64,000 nt of DNA from NCBI RefSeq assembly GCF_900112315.1, contig NZ_FOLL01000010.1, positions 101,715 to 165,714 on the forward strand, given 5' to 3'. Positions 17,649-25,747 of this stretch are shown piece after piece. Positions within the stretch are counted from its first letter, which is position 1. Each line of letters begins with the position of its first letter. The stretch is from Parapedobacter composti (GTDB taxonomy: Bacteria; Bacteroidota; Bacteroidia; Sphingobacteriales; Sphingobacteriaceae). The notes under the pieces were generated by a model. The model was not told the DNA's origin and ran no database searches. It saw only the letters and a list, made by a program, of their open reading frames with translations. The position numbers were made by a program, and so were the translations under genes.

Positions 17649-17690
17649 AAAAGCCGTCCCGGCGTAAACTGGGACGGCTTTTGTTTTGTT
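17649..17690 (+). terminator. Strong intrinsic terminator before the PIG-L gene
   Basis: AAAAGCCGTCCC (17649-17660) pairs perfectly with GGGACGGCTTTT (17671-17682) around a 10-base loop, followed by TGTTTTGTTTTT. The A-tract on the left also makes it usable from the minus strand. Confidence 0.8.
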
Positions 17691-17703
17691 TTTCTTAAAC
17701 CGC

Positions 17704-17711
17704 TATATTTA
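17704..17711 (+). promoter_or_regulatory. Candidate -7 box of the PIG-L gene
   Basis: TATATTTA differs from TAnnTTTG only in its last base. It ends four bases before the ATG at 17716, the same spacing as at hisS and truA. Confidence 0.4.
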
Positions 17712-17715
17712 AACC

Positions 17716-20154
17716 ATGAATGTAAAGCGCTTACTACTTTCACTTTTACCGCTATCCATATCAATTTTTCCATCAATTGCCCAAACACACCCCCCGGCTC
17801 ATGCAGGGGAAATCAAACAAGCTATCAAGAAACTGAACACGTTGGGCTCGGTACTCTATCTTGCGGCACATCCGGACGACGAAAATACGAGGCTGATTGC
17901 TTGGCTGGCCAAAGAAAAATTGTATCGGACCGGCTATTTATCGCTTACCCGCGGTGACGGAGGACAGAACCTTATTGGCACGGAACAAGCGGAAGTACTC
18001 GGCCTTATCCGCACCAACGAACTGTTAGCTGCCCGGAACGTGGACGGTGGTGAACAGTTCTTTTCGCGTGCCATTGATTTCGGGTTTTCCAAAACCTGGG
18101 AGGAGACCTTTCGCATCTGGGGGCGCGAACAGATCCTTGCCGACGCAGTTTGGGTAATCCGGAAATTCCGGCCGGATGTAATCATCACCCGCTTTCCACC
18201 CGATGAACGAGCGGGGCATGGCCATCACCAGGCTTCAGCCCTGCTGGCTATTGAGGCGTTCCGGGCTGCTGCCGACCCGCAACGCTTTCCGGAACAACTC
18301 AAAACCATACCAGTATGGCAAGCCAAGCGCTTGCTTTGGAACACATCCAGCTTTTTTCAAGGTTCTCCGCCTTCGTCTGCCCATTTTTTTATAAATGTTG
18401 GCGACTACAACCCTTTCGTGGGACAATCATACGGTGAGATTGCCGCCGAAAGCCGCTCAAAGCACAAAAGCCAAGGGTTCGGTTCGCCCCGCCAACGGGG
18501 CAATAGCGTGGAACGCTTTGAAGTGTTGCAAGGTGACGCTCCGGAACATACACTCTTTGATGGTATTGAAACCTCGTGGAAGCGCGTAGGGGCGTCTGAC
18601 GAAATACCGCGCATGATTGACGAACTCTATCATGCATTTGACGGGGAACACCCGGAAAAATCAATTCCCGGACTTATAGCCTTGCTTGACGAAGTGGAAC
18701 AGATCAACGATACGTATTGGAAAGCACAAAAAACGGCGGAAATCAAAGAGCTTGTCCTGGCCTGCGGCGGGATATGGATGGAAAGTACGGCTCCTGCCCC
18801 CAAATATGCCGTGGGCGAACAAATCCCTGTCAGCACCGCTTATATTGTGCGGAGGCCGGGCGTGAAAGTAATGGTGAGTGACACCATCCTTCCCTTCAAT
18901 GAAATCCATGAAGAAACATCGGCTTTCAACGCCGATCTCGTCACCCAGCCCTACTGGCTACGACGCCCTCACGCATTGGGAAGTTTTGTCATTGACAATC
19001 CCAACGATGTGGGCCGGCCGGAAAACAGCAATGCTCCAAAAACCAGCATTACCCTCCAAATTAACGACAGAGCCCTGACGTTTGAACGGCCAATCATTTA
19101 TAAATATACAGATCCGGTGAGGGGAGAAGTGCATGAACCGCTCGTTATTGCCCCGCCGATTACCGCCAACCTGAACCAAAAAGCATTGGTCTTCAACGGC
19201 AATGCACCCAAAACACTGGAAGTGGTTTTTGCCGCTCACGGGCAGCAACCCGTGTCGGCTACTGCTTCGCTTCGTTTACCGGAAGGCTGGAAGGCTGAAC
19301 CGCAGCAAATAACGCTCTCGTTCTCGGCGAAGTCTGAAGAGACAGTATCCCGGTTTACGATCTATCCCGGCGAACGGTCGTCGCTCACCGACTCGCTCAG
19401 CGTGGTCTTACAATACGATGGCGCTGCCGGAACCGCTAAGGCCCTGCGGTCTATTGCGTATGAACATATCCCCCGCATCACATGGTTCCCTCCTTCAGCG
19501 GCCCGGCTAAGTAAAATAGAAACGGGTATATCCGCCTCCCGAATCGGCTATTTGCCTGGAGCGGGCGACCTGATTCCAAATACGTTACGGGAAATCGGCC
19601 TGCAAGTAGATATATTAAACGAACAAGACGTGCTATCGGGAGACCTATCACAATATGACGCCATTGTCACAGGCGTACGCTTATATAATGTGAACGAACG
19701 CGTGCGATATATGCAGCCACGTCTGCTTGACTATGTGAAAAACGGAGGCACATTATTGGTACAGTATAATACGAGCGGTGGACTGAAGATACCTGATCTG
19801 GGGCCCTACCCATTCGCCTTAAGCCGCACCCGTGTGACCGATGAAGCAGCTGAAGTAACCTTTATTGAAACTGATAACCGGATACTCAATTACCCAAACA
19901 AAATTACGGCTGCTGATTTCGATGGCTGGATACAGGAACGTGGATTGTATTTTGTAAGCGATGCCGACCCCCGATATAATCAGCCGTTACGTATGGCTGA
20001 TCCCGGTGAAACACCCAATGAAGGCGCTCTCTTGGTAACCCGCTATGGCAAAGGTAACTTTGTTTATACATCGCTTGCTTTTTTCCGGCAATTACCGGCA
20101 GGTGTGCCGGGTGCATATAGATTATTTGTAAATTTGCTCGCGAAACCCAATTGA
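17716..20154 (+). CDS. Secreted PIG-L (LmbE-like) family deacetylase with large C-terminal region
   Basis: An 812-residue protein with a signal peptide (about 1-22). Residues 43-290 are a zinc N-acetylglucosamine-type deacetylase domain: AAHPDDENTR at about 51-60 and the histidine triplet in RAGHGHHQAS near 166. A middle beta-rich part (about 480-590) resembles NPCBM/NEW3-type modules. The C-terminal 200 residues look like a ThuA/glutamine-amidotransferase-like fold (DAIVTGVRLYN, GGTLLVQYNT). It heads a cluster with two small membrane proteins and a sodium symporter, suggesting hydrolysis outside and uptake of the product. The substrate is unknown. Confidence 0.85.
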   Translation: MNVKRLLLSLLPLSISIFPSIAQTHPPAHAGEIKQAIKKLNTLGSVLYLAAHPDDENTRLIAWLAKEKLYRTGYLSLTRGDGGQNLIGTEQAEVLGLIRTNELLAARNVDGGEQFFSRAIDFGFSKTWEETFRIWGREQILADAVWVIRKFRPDVIITRFPPDERAGHGHHQASALLAIEAFRAAADPQRFPEQLKTIPVWQAKRLLWNTSSFFQGSPPSSAHFFINVGDYNPFVGQSYGEIAAESRSKHKSQGFGSPRQRGNSVERFEVLQGDAPEHTLFDGIETSWKRVGASDEIPRMIDELYHAFDGEHPEKSIPGLIALLDEVEQINDTYWKAQKTAEIKELVLACGGIWMESTAPAPKYAVGEQIPVSTAYIVRRPGVKVMVSDTILPFNEIHEETSAFNADLVTQPYWLRRPHALGSFVIDNPNDVGRPENSNAPKTSITLQINDRALTFERPIIYKYTDPVRGEVHEPLVIAPPITANLNQKALVFNGNAPKTLEVVFAAHGQQPVSATASLRLPEGWKAEPQQITLSFSAKSEETVSRFTIYPGERSSLTDSLSVVLQYDGAAGTAKALRSIAYEHIPRITWFPPSAARLSKIETGISASRIGYLPGAGDLIPNTLREIGLQVDILNEQDVLSGDLSQYDAIVTGVRLYNVNERVRYMQPRLLDYVKNGGTLLVQYNTSGGLKIPDLGPYPFALSRTRVTDEAAEVTFIETDNRILNYPNKITAADFDGWIQERGLYFVSDADPRYNQPLRMADPGETPNEGALLVTRYGKGNFVYTSLAFFRQLPAGVPGAYRLFVNLLAKPN

Positions 20155-20170
20155 TTAAGCATATATTGAA

Positions 20171-20371
20171 ATGGAAAAGCACATTGAAGAACATTCAAAA
20201 GAAAAAAACATCAACAGCTACTTTTACCTGCTGGGGGCAATATTCGGCGGATTGACCGGCGGCTTCACGCAAGAGAGCTTTCTCGCGACCATCATTGGCG
20301 CCGTGATCGGGCTATTGTTTGCCGGTTTTTTCGTCGGCAACCTGCTCAAAAGCCGGGAGCATGATCGATAA
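20171..20371 (+). CDS. Small two-helix membrane protein with glycine-zipper pattern
   Basis: This 66-residue protein has a charged N-terminus and two hydrophobic helices (about 18-35 and 38-58) rich in small residues (GAIFGGLTGGF and IIGAVIGLLFAGFFVG). I do not recognise a named family. It lies 16 bases after the deacetylase gene and its last 11 bases overlap the next, still smaller, membrane-protein gene. It may be an accessory of the symporter encoded downstream, which is inference from position. Confidence 0.7.
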   Translation: MEKHIEEHSKEKNINSYFYLLGAIFGGLTGGFTQESFLATIIGAVIGLLFAGFFVGNLLKSREHDR

Positions 20372-20480
20372 AGGGCTTCCTCCTTTTGTCCGCAATTGGA
20401 GACGTTTTTATTGGATTGTTGTACTTTGGTTGCTGGCATTAATCGTACTGTTTTACCTATTCACTAAGCATTTTGGATGA
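20361..20480 (+). CDS. 39-residue membrane protein, probable small partner of the SSS symporter
   Basis: The gene starts with ATG at 20361 inside the end of the previous gene and stops at TGA 20478-20480, which overlaps the ATG of the symporter (ATGA). The 39-residue product begins MIDKGLPPFVRNWRRFYWIV, has one strongly hydrophobic helix, then FYLFTKHFG. This PPFV.NW..FY pattern and position recall the small single-helix proteins encoded before sodium:solute symporters, analogous to DUF485/DUF4212 partners. Overlaps at both ends argue for real, coupled translation. Confidence 0.75.
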   Translation: MIDKGLPPFVRNWRRFYWIVVLWLLALIVLFYLFTKHFG

Positions 20481-22180
20481 GTAAGACGGATTGGGGAGTG
20501 CTGTTCGTTACCCTGCTTGTAATTGTGGTTTATGGTATCTACAAGAGCAGGGGCATCCGCAATATCGATGGATATTTGCTGGGGAATAAGTCATTGCCCT
20601 GGTATCACGTAGCACTCTCTGTAATGGCTACGCAGGCCAGTGCTATCACCTTCCTGTCGGCCCCCGGACTGGCATACTCGTCAGGCATGAGCTTTGTGCA
20701 GTTCTATTTTGGACTGCCCTTAGCCATGATAGTGTTAAGCATTTCGTTTGTGCCGATTTTTCATCGGCTACGCGTATTTACGGCATATGAATTTTTGGAA
20801 AAGCGGTTCGATGTACACACCCGTGCATTTACCGCTTTTCTTTTTCTGCTGCAGCGAGGACTTTCGACAGGCATCACCATCTATGCGCCGGCCATTATCC
20901 TCTCCAGCATCTTACAGATCAATGTGGTTTACACGACACTATTTATCGGCGCGCTCGTTGTCCTTTATACGGTATATGGTGGCACTAAGGCCGTATCCTA
21001 TACACAGCTTTTGCAAATGAGCATCATTTTCGGGGGATTACTCGCGGCGGGCATATTGGTGGTTTATATGCTTCCGGAGGATATAGGCTTAGCAAAGGCC
21101 CTGCATATCGCCGGTAAATCTGGCAAGGCAAACGCCATTGATCTATCTTTTGACTGGAATAACCAATACACTTTGTGGAGCGGCCTTATCGGCGGTTTTT
21201 TTTTGCAATTATCTTACTTTGGCACCGACCAGAGTCAAGTGGGAAGATACCTCACAGGGTCTTCCATTCGCGATAGCCGCATTGGCCTGCTGATGAATGG
21301 GTTGTTGAAGGTGCCGATGCAGTTTGCTATCCTACTGATCGGCATTTTAGTATTTGCCTTTTATCAATACAACAGCCCCCCCATATTCTTCAATAAGTAT
21401 GAGCTCAACAAAATCGAAAACAGTGAATATGCCCCTGAGGTAGATGCACTAAAAGCGCAACATGAGGCAATTTTCAGGCAAAAACAAGAGCAAATACACC
21501 GATTGACGGACGCCCTTGACAGTGATGATGAAGCAATGATCGCTGACGTGCGCGAGCAACTGCGCCATGCCGACGCACAGGCCAAGGAGGTGCGGCAAGA
21601 TTTGATAGCCCTGATGCAGGAGAACGACAGCCTGGCGGACACTAATGACAACAACTACATCTTTCTGTCTTTCGTCACCGAAAATTTTCCGAAAGGACTC
21701 GTCGGACTGTTAGTCGCCATAGTGTTTATGGCGTCTATGGGCGCCACAGCCAGCGCCATCAATTCCTTGGCGTCGACATCGGTCATCGATATCTACAAGC
21801 GTTTTGTCAGTAAGGCAGCAAGTGAGCGTGGATACCTTTCGGCATCACGGGCCTTCACCCTCGCTTGGGGGATTTTCTGTGTCATCATCGCCTTGTATGC
21901 GAGCAAATTGGGCAACCTATTGGAAGCGGTAAACATCCTCGGTTCGCTCTTTTACGGTACGATACTGGGCATTTTTGTGGTGGCTTTTTATGTCAAGCGG
22001 GCCGGCGGCAGGGCGGTACTGTGGGCGGCCATCGTCACCGAAGCGATCATCATCGGCTTGTGGTGGTCCGATGCCATGGCCTTTCTCTGGCTTAATTTGG
22101 TGGGCTGCGCCGGCGTTGTGTTATTCGCGCTGCTTTTTCAAAGTTTCCTGCCCAACCTTTACAACACACGAAGGCCATAG
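20477..22180 (+). CDS. Sodium:solute symporter (SSS family) with coiled-coil insertion
   Basis: A 567-residue inner-membrane transporter with about 13 helices. Family features include an N-terminal GYLLGNKSLPWYHVALSVMATQASAITFLSAPG segment (split here as GYLLGNKSLPWYHVAL, then SVMATQASAITFLSAPG) and TAVSYTQLLQM-like KAVSYTQLLQM. Between two helices, residues about 299-392 form a hydrophilic, heptad-like insertion rich in Glu, Gln and Asp. Translation is coupled to the 39-residue gene by ATGA. Substrate is unknown; the deacetylase upstream suggests an amino-sugar or sugar-acid product. Confidence 0.88.
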   Translation: MSKTDWGVLFVTLLVIVVYGIYKSRGIRNIDGYLLGNKSLPWYHVALSVMATQASAITFLSAPGLAYSSGMSFVQFYFGLPLAMIVLSISFVPIFHRLRVFTAYEFLEKRFDVHTRAFTAFLFLLQRGLSTGITIYAPAIILSSILQINVVYTTLFIGALVVLYTVYGGTKAVSYTQLLQMSIIFGGLLAAGILVVYMLPEDIGLAKALHIAGKSGKANAIDLSFDWNNQYTLWSGLIGGFFLQLSYFGTDQSQVGRYLTGSSIRDSRIGLLMNGLLKVPMQFAILLIGILVFAFYQYNSPPIFFNKYELNKIENSEYAPEVDALKAQHEAIFRQKQEQIHRLTDALDSDDEAMIADVREQLRHADAQAKEVRQDLIALMQENDSLADTNDNNYIFLSFVTENFPKGLVGLLVAIVFMASMGATASAINSLASTSVIDIYKRFVSKAASERGYLSASRAFTLAWGIFCVIIALYASKLGNLLEAVNILGSLFYGTILGIFVVAFYVKRAGGRAVLWAAIVTEAIIIGLWWSDAMAFLWLNLVGCAGVVLFALLFQSFLPNLYNTRRP

Positions 22181-22211
22181 AACCGCCGGTACATCGGCCA
22201 AGAGCGAGGGA

Positions 22212-22433
22212 GTGTTCAAGCTTCAGTTGCTCGATGGGGTGGCTATCAGTGATGGTGAAGATCCGGTCTATAGTATTATCCGACAGGCAATTCGTAAACG
22301 ATGGGAACATTTAAACAGGGCCACCCGGTGCATATACGGTGTCAACCTCCAGCTTACCAAGGAAAGTGTGAACGGTTTGGCGCTCACGCTCAATTATGGT
22401 AGACGCAATACAGGTTGGACTAAGTCGGTTTAA
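22212..22433 (+). CDS. Candidate 73-residue protein after the symporter gene
   Basis: From a GTG at 22212 this frame encodes 73 residues with balanced, protein-like composition: MFKLQLLDGVAISDGEDP, then a helix with YSIIRQAIRKRWEHLNRAT and a C-terminal VNGLALTLNYGRRNTGW. The frame stays open into the symporter gene, so the start is uncertain, and a decayed longer gene is possible. It ends within a palindrome before the convergent folE gene. I do not recognise the family. It reads unlike a chance frame. Confidence 0.45.
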   Translation: MFKLQLLDGVAISDGEDPVYSIIRQAIRKRWEHLNRATRCIYGVNLQLTKESVNGLALTLNYGRRNTGWTKSV

Positions 22434-22440
22434 AACCGAC
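22424..22440. other. Palindrome between convergent genes
   Basis: GTCGGTTTAAAACCGAC is a near-perfect 17-base palindrome covering the stop of the 73-residue ORF, ten bases before the folE end. It could be a weak bidirectional terminator. It shares the GGTTTAAAACC core with the palindrome at 44889-44903. Confidence 0.4.
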
Positions 22441-22449
22441 CCATTAGCG

Positions 22450-23082
22450 TTAATCCAATGAGGCCGTTATCAGCCGAAGAAACTCACTGCGCGTCCGTTC
22501 GTGTGCAAACTCCCCGGTAAATGCTGATGTGGTTGTGACTGAATTTTGCTTTTGTACGCCGCGCATGCACATACATAAGTGTTTGCATTCGATAACCACC
22601 GCCACTCCAGCGGGTTGGAGCGTTTGCTGTATGCAATCGCGGATTTCGTTGGTGAGCCTTTCCTGTACCTGCAGACGACGCGCAAAAATATCTACCACAC
22701 GCGGAATCTTGCTAAGCCCTACAATATGCCCATTGGGAATATAGGCGACATGTGCTTTTCCGAAAAAGGGGAGCATGTGATGCTCACACATCGAATAAAC
22801 CTCTATATCCTTGACCACCACCATCTGGCTGTACTCCTCTTCAAACATTGCACTGCGCAATATTTCAGCAGCATCTAAATCATAACCATGCGTAAGGAAC
22901 TGCAACGCCTTGGCTACGCGTTCGGGGGTTTTGAGCAATCCTTGGCGGGAAGGATCTTCCCCCAGCAGCGCTAAGATGTCAGCATAATGGGCAGCTATGC
23001 GGGCCACCTTTTCGGGATTATAACGGTCGATTTTCACGTATCCGTCTATTTCTTCTTCGTTGAGTGAAAAATGCTCTTCCAT
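22450..23082 (-). CDS. folE: GTP cyclohydrolase I
   Basis: FolE converts GTP to 7,8-dihydroneopterin triphosphate, the entry to folate, pterin and queuosine pathways. The 210-residue product has [20 protein letters not shown] (zinc Cys and substrate His), [20 protein letters not shown] and the second zinc-site segment [11 protein letters not shown]. It lies 28 bases downstream of queD on the same strand, so dihydroneopterin triphosphate could be passed straight to QueD. Confidence 0.95.
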   Translation of the reverse strand: MEEHFSLNEEEIDGYVKIDRYNPEKVARIAAHYADILALLGEDPSRQGLLKTPERVAKALQFLTHGYDLDAAEILRSAMFEEEYSQMVVVKDIEVYSMCEHHMLPFFGKAHVAYIPNGHIVGLSKIPRVVDIFARRLQVQERLTNEIRDCIQQTLQPAGVAVVIECKHLCMCMRGVQKQNSVTTTSAFTGEFAHERTRSEFLRLITASLD

Positions 23083-23110
23083 GGTTTCATGTTATTGACG
23101 AGTACCACAG

Positions 23111-23524
23111 CTATCCACCGAAATACTCGACGGCATTATTTTCAGTTTCGACCAGCTTGATGGAATGCAAGAAAACCCCATGCGCTTCTACATGTGGTTT
23201 CAATTGGTTAAAAATCTCTACCGCCAGTACTTCGGTAGACGCCATCTTGCCCTGCATAAAATCTACATCAAGGTTAATATTGCGGTGATCAAGCTTATTC
23301 ACTACTTGTGCCTTAATGATTTTTTTCAGTTCCTTCAGATCAATTACAAATCCGGTTTCCGGGTTAATTTTTCCCTTAACCGTAACAAAAAGTTCGTAAT
23401 TATGCCCATGCCAGTTTGGGTTTGAACATTTGCCGAAAACCTCTTCGTTTTGCTCGAGCGTCCATCCCTCGCGGTATAGTTTATGCGCCGCATTAAACCG
23501 TTCGCGCCGTGTAAGATATATCAT
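23111..23524 (-). CDS. queD: 6-carboxy-tetrahydropterin synthase (QueD/PTPS family)
   Basis: This zinc enzyme converts dihydroneopterin triphosphate to 6-carboxytetrahydropterin for queuosine synthesis. From the ATG at 23524 it has 137 residues: His14 in FNAAHKLY, catalytic Cys33 in GKCSNPNWHG, and zinc histidines in HGHNYELFV. The frame could extend to a TTG at 23533, but the -7 box TATCTTTG covers that codon, which fixes the start at the ATG. It forms an operon with folE and is divergent from truA. Confidence 0.92.
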   Translation of the reverse strand: MIYLTRRERFNAAHKLYREGWTLEQNEEVFGKCSNPNWHGHNYELFVTVKGKINPETGFVIDLKELKKIIKAQVVNKLDHRNINLDVDFMQGKMASTEVLAVEIFNQLKPHVEAHGVFLHSIKLVETENNAVEYFGG

Positions 23525-23530
23525 AGGCTG

Positions 23531-23538
23531 CAAAGATA
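23531..23538 (-). promoter_or_regulatory. Promoter -7 box of queD-folE
   Basis: TATCTTTG on the minus strand, six bases before the queD ATG. The very short gap implies a near-leaderless mRNA and rules out the upstream TTG as start. Confidence 0.65.
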
Positions 23539-23619
23539 CGTTAATTTGAAATTATCCGGTTAATCTACTCTTGCGTTTTTCGGCTACTGCCTGCCAACGA
23601 TGGTCATCAAACATTTCAC

Positions 23620-23627
23620 TACCTTTG
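23620..23627 (+). promoter_or_regulatory. Promoter -7 box of truA
   Basis: TACCTTTG ends four bases before the truA GTG at 23632, predicting a leaderless transcript. Confidence 0.6.
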
Positions 23628-23631
23628 TTGC

Positions 23632-24411
23632 GTGGAATCCACAAGCAAACGATACTTCATAGAACTCGCCTTTATCGGCACAGCGTATCACGGTTGGCAG
23701 ATTCAACCGAATGCCGTGACGGTACAGGAGTTGTTGGACAAAGCTTTAACCACTATATTGCGCCAACCCGTAAATACTGTGGGATGCGGCCGGACCGATA
23801 CCGGTGTGCATGCTACGCAACTTTATGCGCACTTCGATGTCAGGGACGACGAGCTCTTGAAACAGCCGGATGAATGCTGTTATAAACTGAACGCCTTACT
23901 GCCCCACGATATCGCGGTTAGACGGCTATTCGCTGTAGCGCCTGGCGCACACGCCCGCTTTGATGCGGTGAAGCGATCATATGAATACCATACACATTTT
24001 GGAAAAAACCCATTTCTTCACGGCCGCTCTTGGCAGCTGCGCGGCGTTCCTGATGTGGATGCCATGAACGAAGCGGCCAAAATCTTACTGGAATATGACG
24101 ACTTTTCATGTTTCAGCAAATCCAATACGCAAGTACATACCCACATTTGCGAAATTATGCGCGCCGAATGGTTATGGGTGAGCGATCAACAGCTGGTTTT
24201 TTACATTTCGGCCAACCGATTTTTGCGCAATATGGTAAGGGCTATTGTGGGAACACTGATCGAAATAGGACGAGGGGAAAATAAACCCGCATACATGCAT
24301 ACCGTGATCCAAAGCAAGAGTCGAGCGGTAGCCGGTTCTTCCGTACCTGCATGCGGACTTTACCTCACAGAAGTAATATACCCCTATATTGACCACAATA
24401 CTGACACATAA
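23632..24411 (+). CDS. truA: tRNA pseudouridine synthase A
   Basis: TruA makes pseudouridine at positions 38-40 of the tRNA anticodon arm. The 259-residue product starts at GTG and has the catalytic Asp56 in GCGRTDTGVHA, YRYEY-type KRSYEYHTHFGKNPF, and the C-terminal NRFLRNMVRAIVGTLIEIG. The GTG start is supported by a -7 box four bases upstream. It is divergent from queD-folE, so the region groups two tRNA-modification pathways. Confidence 0.95.
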   Translation: MESTSKRYFIELAFIGTAYHGWQIQPNAVTVQELLDKALTTILRQPVNTVGCGRTDTGVHATQLYAHFDVRDDELLKQPDECCYKLNALLPHDIAVRRLFAVAPGAHARFDAVKRSYEYHTHFGKNPFLHGRSWQLRGVPDVDAMNEAAKILLEYDDFSCFSKSNTQVHTHICEIMRAEWLWVSDQQLVFYISANRFLRNMVRAIVGTLIEIGRGENKPAYMHTVIQSKSRAVAGSSVPACGLYLTEVIYPYIDHNTDT

Positions 24412-24439
24412 AACAACTGGATTTTCCGTTCGGATTATG

Positions 24440-24447
24440 TAAATTTG
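24440..24447 (+). promoter_or_regulatory. Promoter -7 box of the DUF4369-like lipoprotein gene
   Basis: TAAATTTG fits TAnnTTTG and lies 19 bases before the ATG at 24467. Confidence 0.55.
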
Positions 24448-24466
24448 AGTCACTAATTTACTAACT

Positions 24467-25678
24467 ATGAATCTCTATCGGATTTCCCTTATCTCTTCTG
24501 CCCTGTTCCTACTTTTTTCCTGCCACCCACCCTCTGAAAAAAAAAGCAAAGCCAATACGGATGTTGCCAATCCTTATGTTTATAAACCTTCGATGGGTAA
24601 TTTACGGGTGACAGGCAACATTAACGATTTGCAAACAGCCAGCGAAATCCGGTACATTAAGCTGCTTGACGATAGAAAACGGGACTCACTTGCAACGGCC
24701 GCACTGACCAACGGTTCATTTACATTGACCGCTCGGTTGCCCATGCATGAGGTGTACTTTTTGGAAATCGCAGGAAAATCTACGAGACGAGGCACCAGTG
24801 GCCTGGACTGGAAAGAACACATCCCTGTGTATCTGGAAGGAGGATCCGAATTAACGTTGCAACATCAGCCCTTTAACCACGACGGCTCCATCAGTAAGGC
24901 CAAGTTTTCGATCGCAGGAGGCGGTGAGGAGCAGCAATTAATAAATGATTGGCAAAACGCGTTAAACGATGCATGGGCTGAAAAAGAAAGCCAGATGGAA
25001 CATTTCTCGCTGGGCGCTGGAGGCGCGACCAAACTCACCGACACAAAAAACGACTCCGGAAACCGGGAAGCTGACATCACTCAGGGATTTATCCAACAGA
25101 AAAGACCGCTGGTAACCTCCCTCTTTTTGATCTATACCACCAATGAGCATCGGCAATACGCAACAGATTACCGGGCGCTGCATGAAGCTGTTTCCAGTCA
25201 TGCTCGGCAGACAAAATATGGCATTGACCTCGCCCAACGCCTGGATCGTATTTTGAGCCCGGTTCAACGATTAGACCCTGAAACCCAATTGATGGCCGTG
25301 AATAAGGGTTTGGCTCCTATCAATTGGGAAGGTTTCAGTCACTTCGATTTTTTGCTGCTTTCTTTTTGGAAAAGCGGCGATAAGGGCCAACACACGGAAA
25401 TTCTCCGGTTGGAGAAGCAGGCCCCAGCCCTGGATGCGTTAAAAACAGCGGTTATTCACCTGTCAGTAGACCACAGGTTCACCACATGGGAAAAGCTAAG
25501 CGAGCCGTTGAATCTGCAGCATAACTATAAGATAAGGAAAGAGGCGCTCCAACCGCTCATAGACTCTCTATACCTGACTGATTTGCCGCGCTATGTTCTT
25601 ATTCGGCCTAACGGCGACATGCTTAATGCTGATGTAGCCATTGAGCATCTTCCTGACATCCTTGAGGAAATGAAGTGA
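24467..25678 (+). CDS. DUF4369-type lipoprotein with a thioredoxin-like domain lacking CXXC
   Basis: A 403-residue lipoprotein: the lipobox is LLFSC with Cys19. Residues 45-155 look like the DUF4369 beta-domain found in front of TlpA/ResA-type thioredoxins in Bacteroidota. The C-terminal 120 residues follow the thioredoxin layout (FDFLLLSFWKSGDKG, a cis-Pro-like TDLPRYVLI and PNGDML), but the place of the WCxPC motif is occupied by WKSGDK, so there is no redox pair. It is likely envelope-attached and non-catalytic. No operon partner is evident. Confidence 0.7.
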   Translation: MNLYRISLISSALFLLFSCHPPSEKKSKANTDVANPYVYKPSMGNLRVTGNINDLQTASEIRYIKLLDDRKRDSLATAALTNGSFTLTARLPMHEVYFLEIAGKSTRRGTSGLDWKEHIPVYLEGGSELTLQHQPFNHDGSISKAKFSIAGGGEEQQLINDWQNALNDAWAEKESQMEHFSLGAGGATKLTDTKNDSGNREADITQGFIQQKRPLVTSLFLIYTTNEHRQYATDYRALHEAVSSHARQTKYGIDLAQRLDRILSPVQRLDPETQLMAVNKGLAPINWEGFSHFDFLLLSFWKSGDKGQHTEILRLEKQAPALDALKTAVIHLSVDHRFTTWEKLSEPLNLQHNYKIRKEALQPLIDSLYLTDLPRYVLIRPNGDMLNADVAIEHLPDILEEMK

Positions 25679-25730
25679 ATGCGGCCAACGGGTTTGACAA
25701 ATCAATGAATTTAGATAGCGCACAAAGTCG

Positions 25731-25738
25731 TACTTTTG
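25731..25738 (+). promoter_or_regulatory. Promoter -7 box of the ABC exporter gene
   Basis: TACTTTTG, nine bases before the ATG at 25748. It overlaps the TTG at 25736, which is therefore not the start. Confidence 0.55.
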
Positions 25739-25747
25739 CACCTACCC

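Noticed and set aside
21975..22211. Upstream two-thirds of the 152-codon frame at the symporter's 3' end
   Set aside because: This part is an out-of-frame shadow of the symporter; only the portion after 22212 looks protein-like.
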